The position numbers and the translations under genes were made by a program. This document shows positions 25,441 to 33,278 of a stretch of DNA of 64,000 nt, piece after piece. Positions within the stretch are counted from its first letter, which is position 1; every line of letters begins with the position of its first letter. The stretch covers positions 2,959,001-3,023,000 of the forward strand of contig NZ_VOQQ01000001.1 in assembly GCF_007995055.1 (NCBI RefSeq), written 5' to 3'. The DNA comes from Sphingosinicella ginsenosidimutans. GTDB taxonomy: Bacteria; Pseudomonadota; Alphaproteobacteria; Sphingomonadales; Sphingomonadaceae. The notes under the pieces were generated by a model. It was not told where the DNA came from, searched no databases, and saw only the letters and a list, made by a program, of their open reading frames with translations.

Positions 25441-26682
25441 ATGGCGAGCAAGGCGTTGAACATGGACGAGGCGAGCGGGGCGACGGCGTCGCCGCGCTGG
25501 GAAGAGGATGCGCTCGGCTTCCTCATCGCGCCGATGACCCGCCAGGCCTTCCTCGGCGAATATTACGAGCAGCGCGCCTTGCTCGTCCGGCGCGGCGAGC
25601 CCTTTCGCTACGCCGACCTCCTGACCCTCGACACGCTCGACGCGTTCATCGCCGGCGCCGACCTGCGCGAGGGCATGCTCGATCTGACCAGCCGACGCGA
25701 GCGTCCGCCGCGCGATGCCTATATCGATTCGCGCGGCCGGGTGGATCCGGTCGCGGTCGCCGAGCTCTACATGGACGGGGCGACGATCATCCTGCCCCAC
25801 CTCCACGATTCGATGGCGAATCTCGGCGAGTTCTGCCGCTCGCTCGAAGAGGTCTTCTCGTGCCACGTCCAGACCAACATCTATCTCACGCCGCGCGTGA
25901 ACGAGGACGGGTCGGCAAACCAGGGCTTCCCGCCCCATTATGACAATCACGACGTGTTCGTGATGCAGATTTCGGGCCGCAAGGCGTGGCGGCTCTATGG
26001 AACGCCGGTGGAGACGCCCTATCGCGGCGAACAGTTCGACATCGCGACCCATCAGGCCGGCGAGGTGACCGAATCATTCACGCTGGAGCCGGGCGACTGC
26101 CTCTATGTGCCGCGCGGGTTGATGCACGATGCCGAGAATGTGGGGGAGGAGCCGTCGCTCCACATCACCGTCGGCCTCATCACCAAGACCTGGGCCGATC
26201 TTCTGCTCGAATCGATTTCCGAGCTGGCGCTCGCCGAGCCGGCCTTCCGCCGCTCGCTCCCGGCCGGGTTCGCCGCCCGCGATTTCGATCGGGCGGCGGC
26301 CGAGCGCCATTTCGCGAAGCTCATCGATCTCGTCGCCGAAAGGGCGCGCATGGATGGCGCCTTCGATCTGCTCGCCGACAATTTCATGCGTGCGCGCAAG
26401 CCCAACACGGCCGGCGTGATCGCCGCCGCCCAGCAACCGATCACCGACTCGACGCCCTTCCGTCGCCGCCGCTTCGTTCCCTGGAATGTCGCCGACGATA
26501 GCGGCCGGCTCGTGCTCATCGGCCCAGGCGAGGACCTTGAACTCAATCCGCACGACGGCGACGCGCTCGATGTCGCGCTGTCGGGCGATCGCTTCACCCC
26601 CGCCGATCTCTCCTGCGACAGCCCGATCGCCCTGGCCCGCACATTGTGGGCGGCGGGTTATCTTGAACGGCTGAGGGACTGA
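25441..26682 (+). CDS. JmjC-type cupin oxygenase (ribosomal oxygenase-like)
   Basis: 413 residues. A cupin_4/JmjC domain spans about residues 30-280. Fe(II) ligands are visible as HxD in PPHYDNHDVF and the distal His in PRGLMHDAEN; GRKAWRLYG and GDCLYVPRG are the usual neighbouring strands. This matches the ROX/YcfD family, which hydroxylates Arg or His of ribosomal proteins using 2-oxoglutarate. The C-terminal part looks like the dimerisation and winged-helix region of that family. The target is not known. The start is set by GGGGAGA about 7 bases upstream. Confidence 0.82.
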   Translation: MASKALNMDEASGATASPRWEEDALGFLIAPMTRQAFLGEYYEQRALLVRRGEPFRYADLLTLDTLDAFIAGADLREGMLDLTSRRERPPRDAYIDSRGRVDPVAVAELYMDGATIILPHLHDSMANLGEFCRSLEEVFSCHVQTNIYLTPRVNEDGSANQGFPPHYDNHDVFVMQISGRKAWRLYGTPVETPYRGEQFDIATHQAGEVTESFTLEPGDCLYVPRGLMHDAENVGEEPSLHITVGLITKTWADLLLESISELALAEPAFRRSLPAGFAARDFDRAAAERHFAKLIDLVAERARMDGAFDLLADNFMRARKPNTAGVIAAAQQPITDSTPFRRRRFVPWNVADDSGRLVLIGPGEDLELNPHDGDALDVALSGDRFTPADLSCDSPIALARTLWAAGYLERLRD

Positions 26683-26701
26683 CGGGCCCTTCCCGGGCCC
26701 G
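26683..26701. terminator. Possible terminator hairpin between the cupin gene and tRNA-Met
   Basis: CGGGCCC-(5)-GGGCCCG, a perfect 7-base stem starting directly after the cupin stop codon and ending 1 base before the encoded CCA of the convergent tRNA. There is no T run on either side, so its role in termination is uncertain. Confidence 0.35.
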
Positions 26702-26702
26702 G

Positions 26703-26779
26703 TGGTAGCGGAGGAGGGACTTGAACCCCCGACACGCGGATTATGATTCCGCTGCTCTAACCAGCTGAGCTACTCCGCC
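26703..26779 (-). tRNA. tRNA-Met (CAT), most likely elongator
   Basis: Folds as a complete cloverleaf with encoded CCA. Acceptor GGCGGAG pairs with CTCCGCT (G1-U72), the D arm has GCTC/GAGC, the anticodon stem GCGGA/TCCGC holds loop ATCATAA with anticodon CAT, and the T loop is TTCAAGT. The paired first position argues against initiator tRNA. A lysidine-modified Ile(CAU) tRNA is not formally excluded. Confidence 0.95.
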
Positions 26780-26813
26780 CCATCGGCCGCGTCGCCGAGC
26801 GACGCGAGGGCGC

Positions 26814-26842
26814 GCTATAGGAAGGTGGGCCGTGTCGGTCAA
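26814..26842 (-). promoter_or_regulatory. Promoter of tRNA-Met
   Basis: On the minus strand: -35 TTGACC (26837-26842), spacer 17, -10 TATAGC (26814-26819). The transcript would start about 28 bases before the tRNA 5' end, with a GCGTCGC/GCGACGC hairpin in the leader. Confidence 0.55.
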
Positions 26843-26953
26843 CCGGAGCGATGGAAGCCGCTTTTCAACGACCGCTCCGCATGTGAAACAGGCCTCGGAA
26901 CCGCAAGCCGCGCCTCCTCGTTCGAGCGCGCATGAGAGGGGACGGAGACGAAA

Positions 26954-27385
26954 ATGGACCTCGAAACGCCGCTTGAGACGATCTGCCGCCTCATCATTCG
27001 CTCCAAGGAGCTGGACGCGCAGGTGCCCGGCAACGATCCCGACGAGGATCCCGACGATGTCGACGACACCGACGATGACGACGACGAGTCCGGCGGCGCG
27101 CTCTCGGTCCTCGACGACGAGCTGAACACCGGGGTCGAGGAGGAGGTCGTCGCCCTGCTCGACGATCTTGCCGACGATCAGCTGGCGGAGATCGTCGCGC
27201 TCGCCTGGGTCGGCCGTGGCACCTATGATTCAAGCGAATGGGACGACGCCCTGGCGGAGGCGAACGATCTCGATCCCGACGAGCGGATCGACGAGCTGCT
27301 CGAAATGCCGGCGCTCGGCGGCCATCTCGAGGCCGGGCTGGCGGCGTTCGACTATAGCTGCGACGGGATCGGCCAGCTCGACTAG
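26954..27385 (+). CDS. DUF3775 domain protein
   Basis: 143 residues, very acidic. An N-terminal helix (ETICRLIIRSKELDAQ) is followed by an acidic low-complexity run (DDVDDTDDDDDESGG, about residues 30-52), then the DUF3775 core with AEIVALAWVGRGTYDSSEW and a closing LLEMPALGGHLEAGLAAF. The family is widespread in Alphaproteobacteria with no known function. Its length is normal for the family except for the acidic insert. It is convergent with the RNA ligase-like gene, overlapping it by 4 bases at the stops. Confidence 0.85.
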   Translation: MDLETPLETICRLIIRSKELDAQVPGNDPDEDPDDVDDTDDDDDESGGALSVLDDELNTGVEEEVVALLDDLADDQLAEIVALAWVGRGTYDSSEWDDALAEANDLDPDERIDELLEMPALGGHLEAGLAAFDYSCDGIGQLD

Positions 27386-27885
27386 CGTCGGAAAGGCCAG
27401 CTGCGCAGCGGCTCCCACGGGCCGCCCTGATAGCGCCAGAGCGCGAGCGCGCGGATGGCGAGCGCTCGCGGCATCGGCATGGCGGCAAGCCGCGCCTGGA
27501 CATCCCGCGCGGCCCTGCGCGTGACCTTGTTCTGGATGGTGAGGTGCGGGCGCCACGGCGCCCGGTCCTGGGGCGTCAACAACCCGTGAAGCGCATCGGC
27601 GAGATCGGAGCGGATCGCCTCCAGGTCGGAGCTCTCGACGCGCAGGGCCGTCCCCTCCCCCAGATCCATGAGCCCGGCGATCGTCGCGCGTGGCGGCGGA
27701 GCCCCGGCCGCGTCGGCAAGGCGCGCGGCGAGCTCGCGCTCGATGCTCGGCGGGAGGTGGTGGAAGAGCGTGAGATGCGCCGGCACCCGATTGCGCTCGG
27801 GCGGGTAATGATCGCGCCGCAGCTGCTGGAGCCAGCCGTCGTCGCCCGGCCCGAAGGTCGCCGTGACGATCAGCGGGCCGGTCAG
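27382..27885 (-). CDS. 2'-5' RNA ligase / cyclic phosphodiesterase-like protein
   Basis: 167 residues. Two H-x-T/S motifs of the 2H phosphoesterase superfamily are present: [10 protein letters not shown] (about residue 38) and HLTIQNKV (about residue 117). The family acts on 2',3'-cyclic phosphate or 2'-5' RNA bonds. The start is odd. The first beta strand (LIVTATF) requires initiation near 27885, where the only candidate is CTG, overlapping the kup stop as CTGA with GGTGGAG a few bases upstream. No ATG, GTG or TTG lies in frame between there and deep inside kup, and the first downstream GTG would remove the first strand. Confidence 0.8.
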   Translation of the reverse strand: MTGPLIVTATFGPGDDGWLQQLRRDHYPPERNRVPAHLTLFHHLPPSIERELAARLADAAGAPPPRATIAGLMDLGEGTALRVESSDLEAIRSDLADALHGLLTPQDRAPWRPHLTIQNKVTRRAARDVQARLAAMPMPRALAIRALALWRYQGGPWEPLRSWPFRR

Positions 27886-29816
27886 ATCTCCACCTGCGAG
27901 CCGAGCTCGACCACGCGGTTGGGCGGCAGCTTGAAGAATTCCATCGCGCTCTCGGCGTTGCGGAGCATCCAGGCGAACAGCTTCTCGCGCCAGATCGCCA
28001 TTCCGGGCCGCTGCGAGGCGATCAGCGTCTGGCGGGCGAGGAAGAAGCTGGTGTCCATCATCTTGAACTCCGGCCCGCACGACTGGACCTGGACAAGCGC
28101 TGCCGGGATGTCGGTCTCCTGCATGAAGCCGTAGCGAACGATCAGGCGGAAGAAGCCGTTGCCGAGCGCCTTCAATTCGAACCGCTTTTCCTCGTCCACA
28201 TAGGGCACGTCCTCGATCTTGACGGTGAGGAGCATGACCCGCTCGTGCAACACCTTGTTATGCTTGAGATTGTGGAGCAGCGAGGGCGGAATCCCCTCGG
28301 CCGATGTCGTCATGAAGACGGCCGTGCCCGGAACCCGCTGGGCGCTGTTCACCGCCGATTTGATGAAGACCGGGGCCGGGATCGCCGCCTCGTCCATCCG
28401 CTCGATCAGGAGCTTGCGGCCCTTCGCCCAGGTGGTGAGGAAGGTGAAGGCGATGAAGCCGATCAGCAGCGGGAACCAGCCGCCGGCCGGCACCTTGGTG
28501 AGATTGGCGGTGAAATAGCCGATGTCGACGAGGAAGAAGAGCGCGAGCAGCGGCACCGAATACCAGGGCTTCCACCGCCACAGCACGAACAGCACCACCG
28601 TGAGCAGGCAGGTGTCGATGAACATCGCACCGGTCACGGCGATGCCGTAGGCGGCGGCAAGATTGCTGGATGTCTGGAAGAAGAGGACGAGCAGGATCAC
28701 CATCACCATCAACGTCCAGTTGATCACCGGGATGTAGATCTGCCCCACCGCCGATTCGCTGGTGTGGAGAATCCGCAGCCTCGGGATGAAGCCGAGCTGC
28801 ATCGCCTGCTGGGTCACGGAGAAGGCGCCCGAGATCACGGCCTGGCTGGCGATGATCGTCGCCAGCGTCGCGAGGATGACAAGCGGTAGCCGCCCGGCCT
28901 CCGGCGCGAGCAGGAAGAAGGGATTCTGCACCGCTTCATTGGCGGCGGCGGGATCGAGCGACAGGATCATCGCTCCCTGCCCCATATAGTTGAGCATCAG
29001 CGCGGGCATGACGAAGACGAGCCACGACAGCCCGATCGGACGGCGGCCGAAATGGCCCATGTCGGCATAGAGCGCCTCCGCGCCGGTCACGGCGAGGACG
29101 ACCGAGCCGAGCGCGAGAAAGGCGTGGAGCCGGTCGTGCCAGAAGAAGCCGACCGCGTTCACCGGGTTGATCGTCTCGACGATGATCCACGGACGATCGG
29201 CGATATGAATGATCCCGAGCACCGCGATCGTGGCGAAATAGAGCAGCATGATCGGGCCGAAAAAGGCGCCGACCCGCGCCGTGCCGTGCGCCTGGATGGC
29301 GAACAGCCCGATCAGGATCGCGGCCGCGACAGGCACGACGAACGGCTCGAAGCCCGACTGCACGGTGGTCAGGCCCTCGACCGCCGACAGCACCGAAATG
29401 GCCGGCGTGATCATCGAATCGCCATAGAAGAGCGCGCAGGCGAAGACGCCGAGAAGGACGATGCCGGCGGTCCATCGTCGCTGGGCGCGCGCGGTCGACC
29501 GGCTGATGAGCGCGAGCAGCGCCAGGCTGCCGCCCTCGCCCTTGTTGTCGGCGCGCATGATGACCATCACATATTTGATCGTCACCACGATCATCATCGA
29601 CCAGAAGATCAGGCTCAGCACACCGGTGATCTCGGCGAGGCCGTGGCTCAGCTGATGATGGCCGGCGAAGGTCTCGCGAAAGGCGTAGATCGGGCTGGTG
29701 CCGATGTCGCCGAAGACGACGCCGACCGCGCCGACGGCGAGCCCGGCAAGGCCCGCCCGGCCATGCGCGCCGGGGCCGTGCGCCGCGGGCATTTCGGAGG
29801 TTCTGGCTTCGCTCAT
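27882..29816 (-). CDS. kup: Kup-type potassium uptake transporter
   Basis: 644 residues. KUP/HAK/KT family K+/H+ symporter. Twelve hydrophobic helices lie between about residues 25 and 465, starting with the signature [19 protein letters not shown]; a cytoplasmic C-terminal region follows ([21 protein letters not shown]). Length and motif match bacterial Kup. It ends coupled to the RNA ligase-like gene. Confidence 0.95.
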   Translation of the reverse strand: MSEARTSEMPAAHGPGAHGRAGLAGLAVGAVGVVFGDIGTSPIYAFRETFAGHHQLSHGLAEITGVLSLIFWSMMIVVTIKYVMVIMRADNKGEGGSLALLALISRSTARAQRRWTAGIVLLGVFACALFYGDSMITPAISVLSAVEGLTTVQSGFEPFVVPVAAAILIGLFAIQAHGTARVGAFFGPIMLLYFATIAVLGIIHIADRPWIIVETINPVNAVGFFWHDRLHAFLALGSVVLAVTGAEALYADMGHFGRRPIGLSWLVFVMPALMLNYMGQGAMILSLDPAAANEAVQNPFFLLAPEAGRLPLVILATLATIIASQAVISGAFSVTQQAMQLGFIPRLRILHTSESAVGQIYIPVINWTLMVMVILLVLFFQTSSNLAAAYGIAVTGAMFIDTCLLTVVLFVLWRWKPWYSVPLLALFFLVDIGYFTANLTKVPAGGWFPLLIGFIAFTFLTTWAKGRKLLIERMDEAAIPAPVFIKSAVNSAQRVPGTAVFMTTSAEGIPPSLLHNLKHNKVLHERVMLLTVKIEDVPYVDEEKRFELKALGNGFFRLIVRYGFMQETDIPAALVQVQSCGPEFKMMDTSFFLARQTLIASQRPGMAIWREKLFAWMLRNAESAMEFFKLPPNRVVELGSQVEI

Positions 29817-29880
29817 CGGTCAGGAACGCTGAACGTCCGACTTTCCCCGTTGCTGCCCCGACCGTGCCAAGGCGTCGCGG

Positions 29881-29909
29881 CCCCTAGCACCTCGTTCATT
29901 CCACAGCAA
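29881..29909 (-). promoter_or_regulatory. Candidate promoter of kup
   Basis: On the minus strand: -35 TTGCTG (29904-29909), spacer 17, -10 TAGGGG (29881-29886). It would give a leader of about 58 bases before the kup start. Confidence 0.35.
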
Positions 29910-29923
29910 TATTACCGGGGCCC

Positions 29924-30364
29924 TCAATCGCCGGCCGCGAGCGTGCGGATGGTGAATTGCGTGACCAGCCGGTGGACGCCCGGAAGTGCCGACAGGATCT
30001 CGCGGTGGACGCGCTCGTAGCTGTCGTCGGCGCGCACGAGAACCTTCAGCAGATAATCGGACTGGCCGCTCATCAGATGCGCCTCGCACACCTGTGCGGT
30101 CCGCCCCAGCGCCTCCTCGAACGCCATCATCGTCGCCTGGCGCTGGTCGACGAGCGTGACCGACACGAACACTGTCGAGGGATTGCCCTTCGCCGCCGGC
30201 GACAGGCGGGCGCGATAGCCGAGGATCAGGCCCGCCTCCTCCAGCGCCTTCACGCGCCGGTGCGCGGCGGAGGGAGACAGCCCCACCTTCGCGCCAAGCT
30301 GGTCGCTGGTCAGGGCTGAATCGACCCCGAGCAGGTCGATGATCTTGCGGTCTATCGCGTCCAT
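29924..30364 (-). CDS. Lrp/AsnC family transcriptional regulator
   Basis: 146 residues. An N-terminal winged helix (LTSDQLGAKVGLSPSAAHRRVKALEEAGLI) is followed by the RAM amino-acid-binding domain with the Gly-rich turn (AHLMSGQSDYLLKVLVRADD). It is divergent from the alanine dehydrogenase gene, the classic arrangement for an AldR/Lrp regulator that activates ald in response to alanine. The start MDAIDRKIID is the conserved one; upstream in-frame codons belong to the intergenic region. Confidence 0.92.
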   Translation of the reverse strand: MDAIDRKIIDLLGVDSALTSDQLGAKVGLSPSAAHRRVKALEEAGLILGYRARLSPAAKGNPSTVFVSVTLVDQRQATMMAFEEALGRTAQVCEAHLMSGQSDYLLKVLVRADDSYERVHREILSALPGVHRLVTQFTIRTLAAGD

Positions 30365-30384
30365 GGTGGCACATTTCGCAAAAT

Positions 30385-30407
30385 AGATGGGGATGACGCA
30401 ACCATCT
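30385..30407. promoter_or_regulatory. Candidate Lrp operator in the lrp-ald intergenic region
   Basis: AGATGG-(11)-CCATCT is a perfect 6-base inverted repeat flanked by A-rich GCAAAAT and TTGCAAA. It lies 20 bases from the regulator start and about 90 from ald. Imperfect dyads with A/T centres are what Lrp-type proteins bind, but the match is only suggestive. Confidence 0.3.
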
Positions 30408-30498
30408 TGCAAAGCGCCGGCCGCGCGCCCGGCGATTCGCAAGCACTTCCCGGACGCTTTGGAGTAAGGGAGCCAATCCGCCCATCAGGAGAGGCATC

Positions 30499-31599
30499 AT
30501 GCGCATCGGCGTTCCCAAGGAAATCAAGAATCACGAATATCGCGTCGGCCTCACGCCGCCGTCGGTCGCAGAGCTGGTGTCGGCCGGACACGAGGTCGTC
30601 GTCGAGACGAACGCCGGCGCCGGCATCGACTTCGAGGATTCGGACTATGTCGCCGCCGGCGCGACGATCCTGGGCACCGCCAAGGAAGTCTTCGCCGCCG
30701 CCGACATGATCGTGAAGGTGAAGGAGCCGCAGCCGGTCGAGATCGCGATGCTCGAGCCGCGGCACCTGCTCTTCACCTATCTCCATCTCGCCCCCGATCC
30801 CGAGCAGGCGAAGGGCCTGATCGCCTCCGGCGCGACCTGCATCGCCTATGAGACGGTGACCGCAAAAGACGGCTCGCTGCCGCTCCTGAAGCCGATGAGC
30901 GAGGTCGCGGGCCGCATGTCCGTGCAGGTCGGCGCCCACTATCTCGAAAAGGAGCAAGGCGGCCGCGGGGTGCTGCTCGGCGGCGTTCCCGGCGTCGCCC
31001 CGGCGCGGGTCGCGATCCTGGGCGGCGGCGTCTCCGGCGTGAACGCGGCGCAGATGGCCGTGGGGATGCGCGCGGACGTCACCATCTACGATATCAGCAA
31101 TGCCCGGCTCGCCGAGCTCGACATGTTCTTTTCGAGCCAGATCAAGACGGCCTATGCCAGCAAGGCGGCGATCGCCGCGGCAGTGCGCCAGGCGCATCTC
31201 GTGATCGGCGCGGTGCTGGTTCCTGGCGCGGCGGCGCCGAAGCTCGTGACCCGCGACATGCTGAAGACGATGAAGCGCGGATCGGTGCTCGTCGATATCG
31301 CGATCGACCAGGGCGGCTGCTTCGAGACCTCGCACCCCACGACGCACAGCGATCCTGTGTTCGAGGTGGATGGCGTGATCCATTATTGCGTCGCCAACAT
31401 GCCGGGCGCCGTCGCCCGCACCTCGGCCTTCGCGCTCAACAACGCCACCCTGCCCTTCGCGATGGCGCTCGCGAACAAGGGCGCCGAGGCCGCGATGAAG
31501 GCCGATCCGCACCTTGCGGCGGGCCTCAACATCTCGAACGGCAAGGTCCGTTACAAGGCCGTCGCCGACGCGCTCGGCCTGCCTTACGAGCCGGCCTGA
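30499..31599 (+). CDS. ald: Alanine dehydrogenase
   Basis: 366 residues. NAD-dependent interconversion of L-alanine and pyruvate plus ammonia. Begins MRIGVPKEIKNHEYRVGLTP, with the conserved Lys/Arg-rich substrate region, MKVKEP-like VKVKEPQPVE, His in LFTYLHLAPD, and the NAD Rossmann loop ILGGGVSGVNAAQMAVG. CAGGAGAGG precedes the start. It is controlled in all likelihood by the divergent Lrp-type gene. It ends one base before the convergent ccmI stop. Confidence 0.96.
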   Translation: MRIGVPKEIKNHEYRVGLTPPSVAELVSAGHEVVVETNAGAGIDFEDSDYVAAGATILGTAKEVFAAADMIVKVKEPQPVEIAMLEPRHLLFTYLHLAPDPEQAKGLIASGATCIAYETVTAKDGSLPLLKPMSEVAGRMSVQVGAHYLEKEQGGRGVLLGGVPGVAPARVAILGGGVSGVNAAQMAVGMRADVTIYDISNARLAELDMFFSSQIKTAYASKAAIAAAVRQAHLVIGAVLVPGAAAPKLVTRDMLKTMKRGSVLVDIAIDQGGCFETSHPTTHSDPVFEVDGVIHYCVANMPGAVARTSAFALNNATLPFAMALANKGAEAAMKADPHLAAGLNISNGKVRYKAVADALGLPYEPA

Positions 31600-31600
31600 C

Positions 31601-32341
31601 CTATCGACCCGTCGCCGCGCCGGCGGGGGGCGGCGACGGGGCACCGGTGGACGGATTGCCCTCGGGCGCGATTCCGCTTGCCGGCGCATCCTCGGCCGAT
31701 GGTGGGGGTGCCGGGATTTCACCGCTGAGCCGCGCCGCCTGCAGCGCCTGGAGCCGCTCCTCGATCGCCGCGCGATAAGGCGCGCCGGCGGGCGCTTCGG
31801 CAAGAAGATCGCGCCAGATGCGCTCGGCCTCGTCGAAATGGCCGCCCTGCGCCAGCGCGAGCCCATAGAAGAAGCGCGGCCCGGGATGCTGCGGCGCGAT
31901 CTGCTGCGCTCGCTGGAAAGCGAATTGCGCCGCCGGGTTCATCATTCCGCCGCCATGGACGACGAGCGCGTTGCCAAGCCCCACCCAGAGATCGGGATCG
32001 TTCGGCGAATCGCGAAGCCCGGCTTCGACGATCTCGACGCCGGTCTGCGTGTCACCGCGCCGCTGGAACCCTTCCGCCATCGTCAGCCATTGCGCCGCGC
32101 GGTCGAACCGGCCGAGCATGTCGCCGCGCATCTGGGCGAACTGGCTGTCGGGAACCTCCTCATGCTCGGGCCTCGGCTTCGGCGCGCCGGCGAGGTCGGG
32201 TCGCCCCTGCCAGGCGTAGCCGGCGAGCGCGAGCAGGATCGCCGCCGCCGCGAACTGGACCGCGCCCATGTCCCGCCGAAGGAAGAACCAAAGGCCGGCG
32301 CCGGTCAGCACGGCAAGGCCGATCATCATCACCCAGCCCAT
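31601..32341 (-). CDS. ccmI: Cytochrome c biogenesis TPR protein CcmI/CycH
   Basis: 246 residues. Two N-terminal membrane helices (MGWVMMIGLAVLTGAGLWFF and FAAAAILLALAGYAW) are followed by a periplasmic TPR region (about residues 85-200; AEGFQRRGDTQTGVEIVEAGL, DPDLWVGLGNALV) and a Pro/Ala-rich tail. It should hold apocytochrome for the CcmF/H heme ligation complex. It is shorter than E. coli CcmH or Rhizobium CycH, lacking the second large domain. It is the last gene of the ccm operon and overlaps ccmH by one base (TGATG). Confidence 0.85.
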   Translation of the reverse strand: MGWVMMIGLAVLTGAGLWFFLRRDMGAVQFAAAAILLALAGYAWQGRPDLAGAPKPRPEHEEVPDSQFAQMRGDMLGRFDRAAQWLTMAEGFQRRGDTQTGVEIVEAGLRDSPNDPDLWVGLGNALVVHGGGMMNPAAQFAFQRAQQIAPQHPGPRFFYGLALAQGGHFDEAERIWRDLLAEAPAGAPYRAAIEERLQALQAARLSGEIPAPPPSAEDAPASGIAPEGNPSTGAPSPPPAGAATGR

Positions 32342-32748
32342 CAGCGCCTCCTCAGCCTCAGGCGTCCGCGAATGAGCAGGAGCCCGGCGATCAGCAGGAG
32401 CAGCGGCAGCCCCCAGAGCGGCCAGGTCTTCGGCTCGACGGGCGGCTGGAAGCTCACCCACTCGCCGTAGCGCGAGATCATCCAGGCGCGGATCTGGTCC
32501 GGCGTCTCGCCGGCCTGGATTCGCTCGCGGATCATCGAGCGCATGTCGCCGGCCATCTCTGCGTTCGAATCGGCGATCGACTGGCCCTGGCAGACGACGC
32601 AGCGGATCGTTTCCATCAGCGCCTTGGCCTGGCGCTCCTGGTTCGGATCGGCGAGCTGCACGTCGGCGAGCGGCGCCGGCGGCAGCAGCGAATCGGCGAG
32701 CGCCGGGCTCGCGACCAGCAGCGCGGCGGTGACAAGGGCCTTCCTCAT
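32341..32748 (-). CDS. ccmH: Cytochrome c maturation protein CcmH/CycL
   Basis: 135 residues. A signal peptide (ALVTAALLVASPALA) is followed by the thiol motif RCVVCQGQSIADSNA, a three-helix domain, and one C-terminal membrane helix (LWGLPLLLLIAGLLLI). This matches the short CcmH that reduces or holds the apocytochrome CxxCH. The ATG at 32748 overlaps the ccmG stop (ATGA) and is preferred to one 15 bases upstream. Confidence 0.93.
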   Translation of the reverse strand: MRKALVTAALLVASPALADSLLPPAPLADVQLADPNQERQAKALMETIRCVVCQGQSIADSNAEMAGDMRSMIRERIQAGETPDQIRAWMISRYGEWVSFQPPVEPKTWPLWGLPLLLLIAGLLLIRGRLRLRRR

Positions 32749-33278
32749 CGCGCCGCCTCCCACGCCGCGACGATGGCCGGGATGTCGCTGTCCATGATGG
32801 CGCCGATATGCTGGTGGCGAATGACGCCGCGCCCGTCGACGATGAAGGTTTCGGGCACGCCGGCCGAGCCGAGCGAAAGCTGGACGCGCCGGTCGTTGTC
32901 GGCGCCGATCGCGCGGAATGGATCGCCATATTGGTCAAGGAAGGCGGCGAGGTCCTGGGGGCGGTCGCGCACGGCGATCCCGTCGATCGGAATGCCGCGC
33001 CGGCTGAGCTCGGCGAGCTGGACGGCCTCCGTCCGGCACGGGATGCACCAGCTCGCGAAGATGTTGACGAGGTGCGGCTGACCGTCGCGCAGGTTGCGGC
33101 TCGACAGGCCGGGCCGCCCGTCGAGCGCTGCAGCAAGGCTGAACTCGGGCACGTCCTTGCCGATCATCGCCGACTGGATCTGGTGATCGTCGGGCCGGTA
33201 GAGGCCGACGGCGAGCACGATGAAGAGCAGGCCGACGACGAGCACCGGGATCCACAGGATGATCCGTAGCCGCCTCAT
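32745..33278 (-). CDS. ccmG: Periplasmic thioredoxin CcmG/DsbE
   Basis: 177 residues. One N-terminal anchor helix (ILWIPVLVVGLLFIVLAVGL) and a thioredoxin domain with active site WCIPC in FASWCIPCRTE, the cis-Pro in GVPETFIVD, and the CcmG-specific GxxxPE pattern. It keeps the apocytochrome or CcmH thiols reduced. Overlaps ccmF by ATGA. Confidence 0.95.
   Translation of the reverse strand: MRRLRIILWIPVLVVGLLFIVLAVGLYRPDDHQIQSAMIGKDVPEFSLAAALDGRPGLSSRNLRDGQPHLVNIFASWCIPCRTEAVQLAELSRRGIPIDGIAVRDRPQDLAAFLDQYGDPFRAIGADNDRRVQLSLGSAGVPETFIVDGRGVIRHQHIGAIMDSDIPAIVAAWEAAR

Noticed and set aside
25886..26077. Small minus-strand frames within the cupin gene
   Set aside because: They are antisense shadows without ribosome sites.
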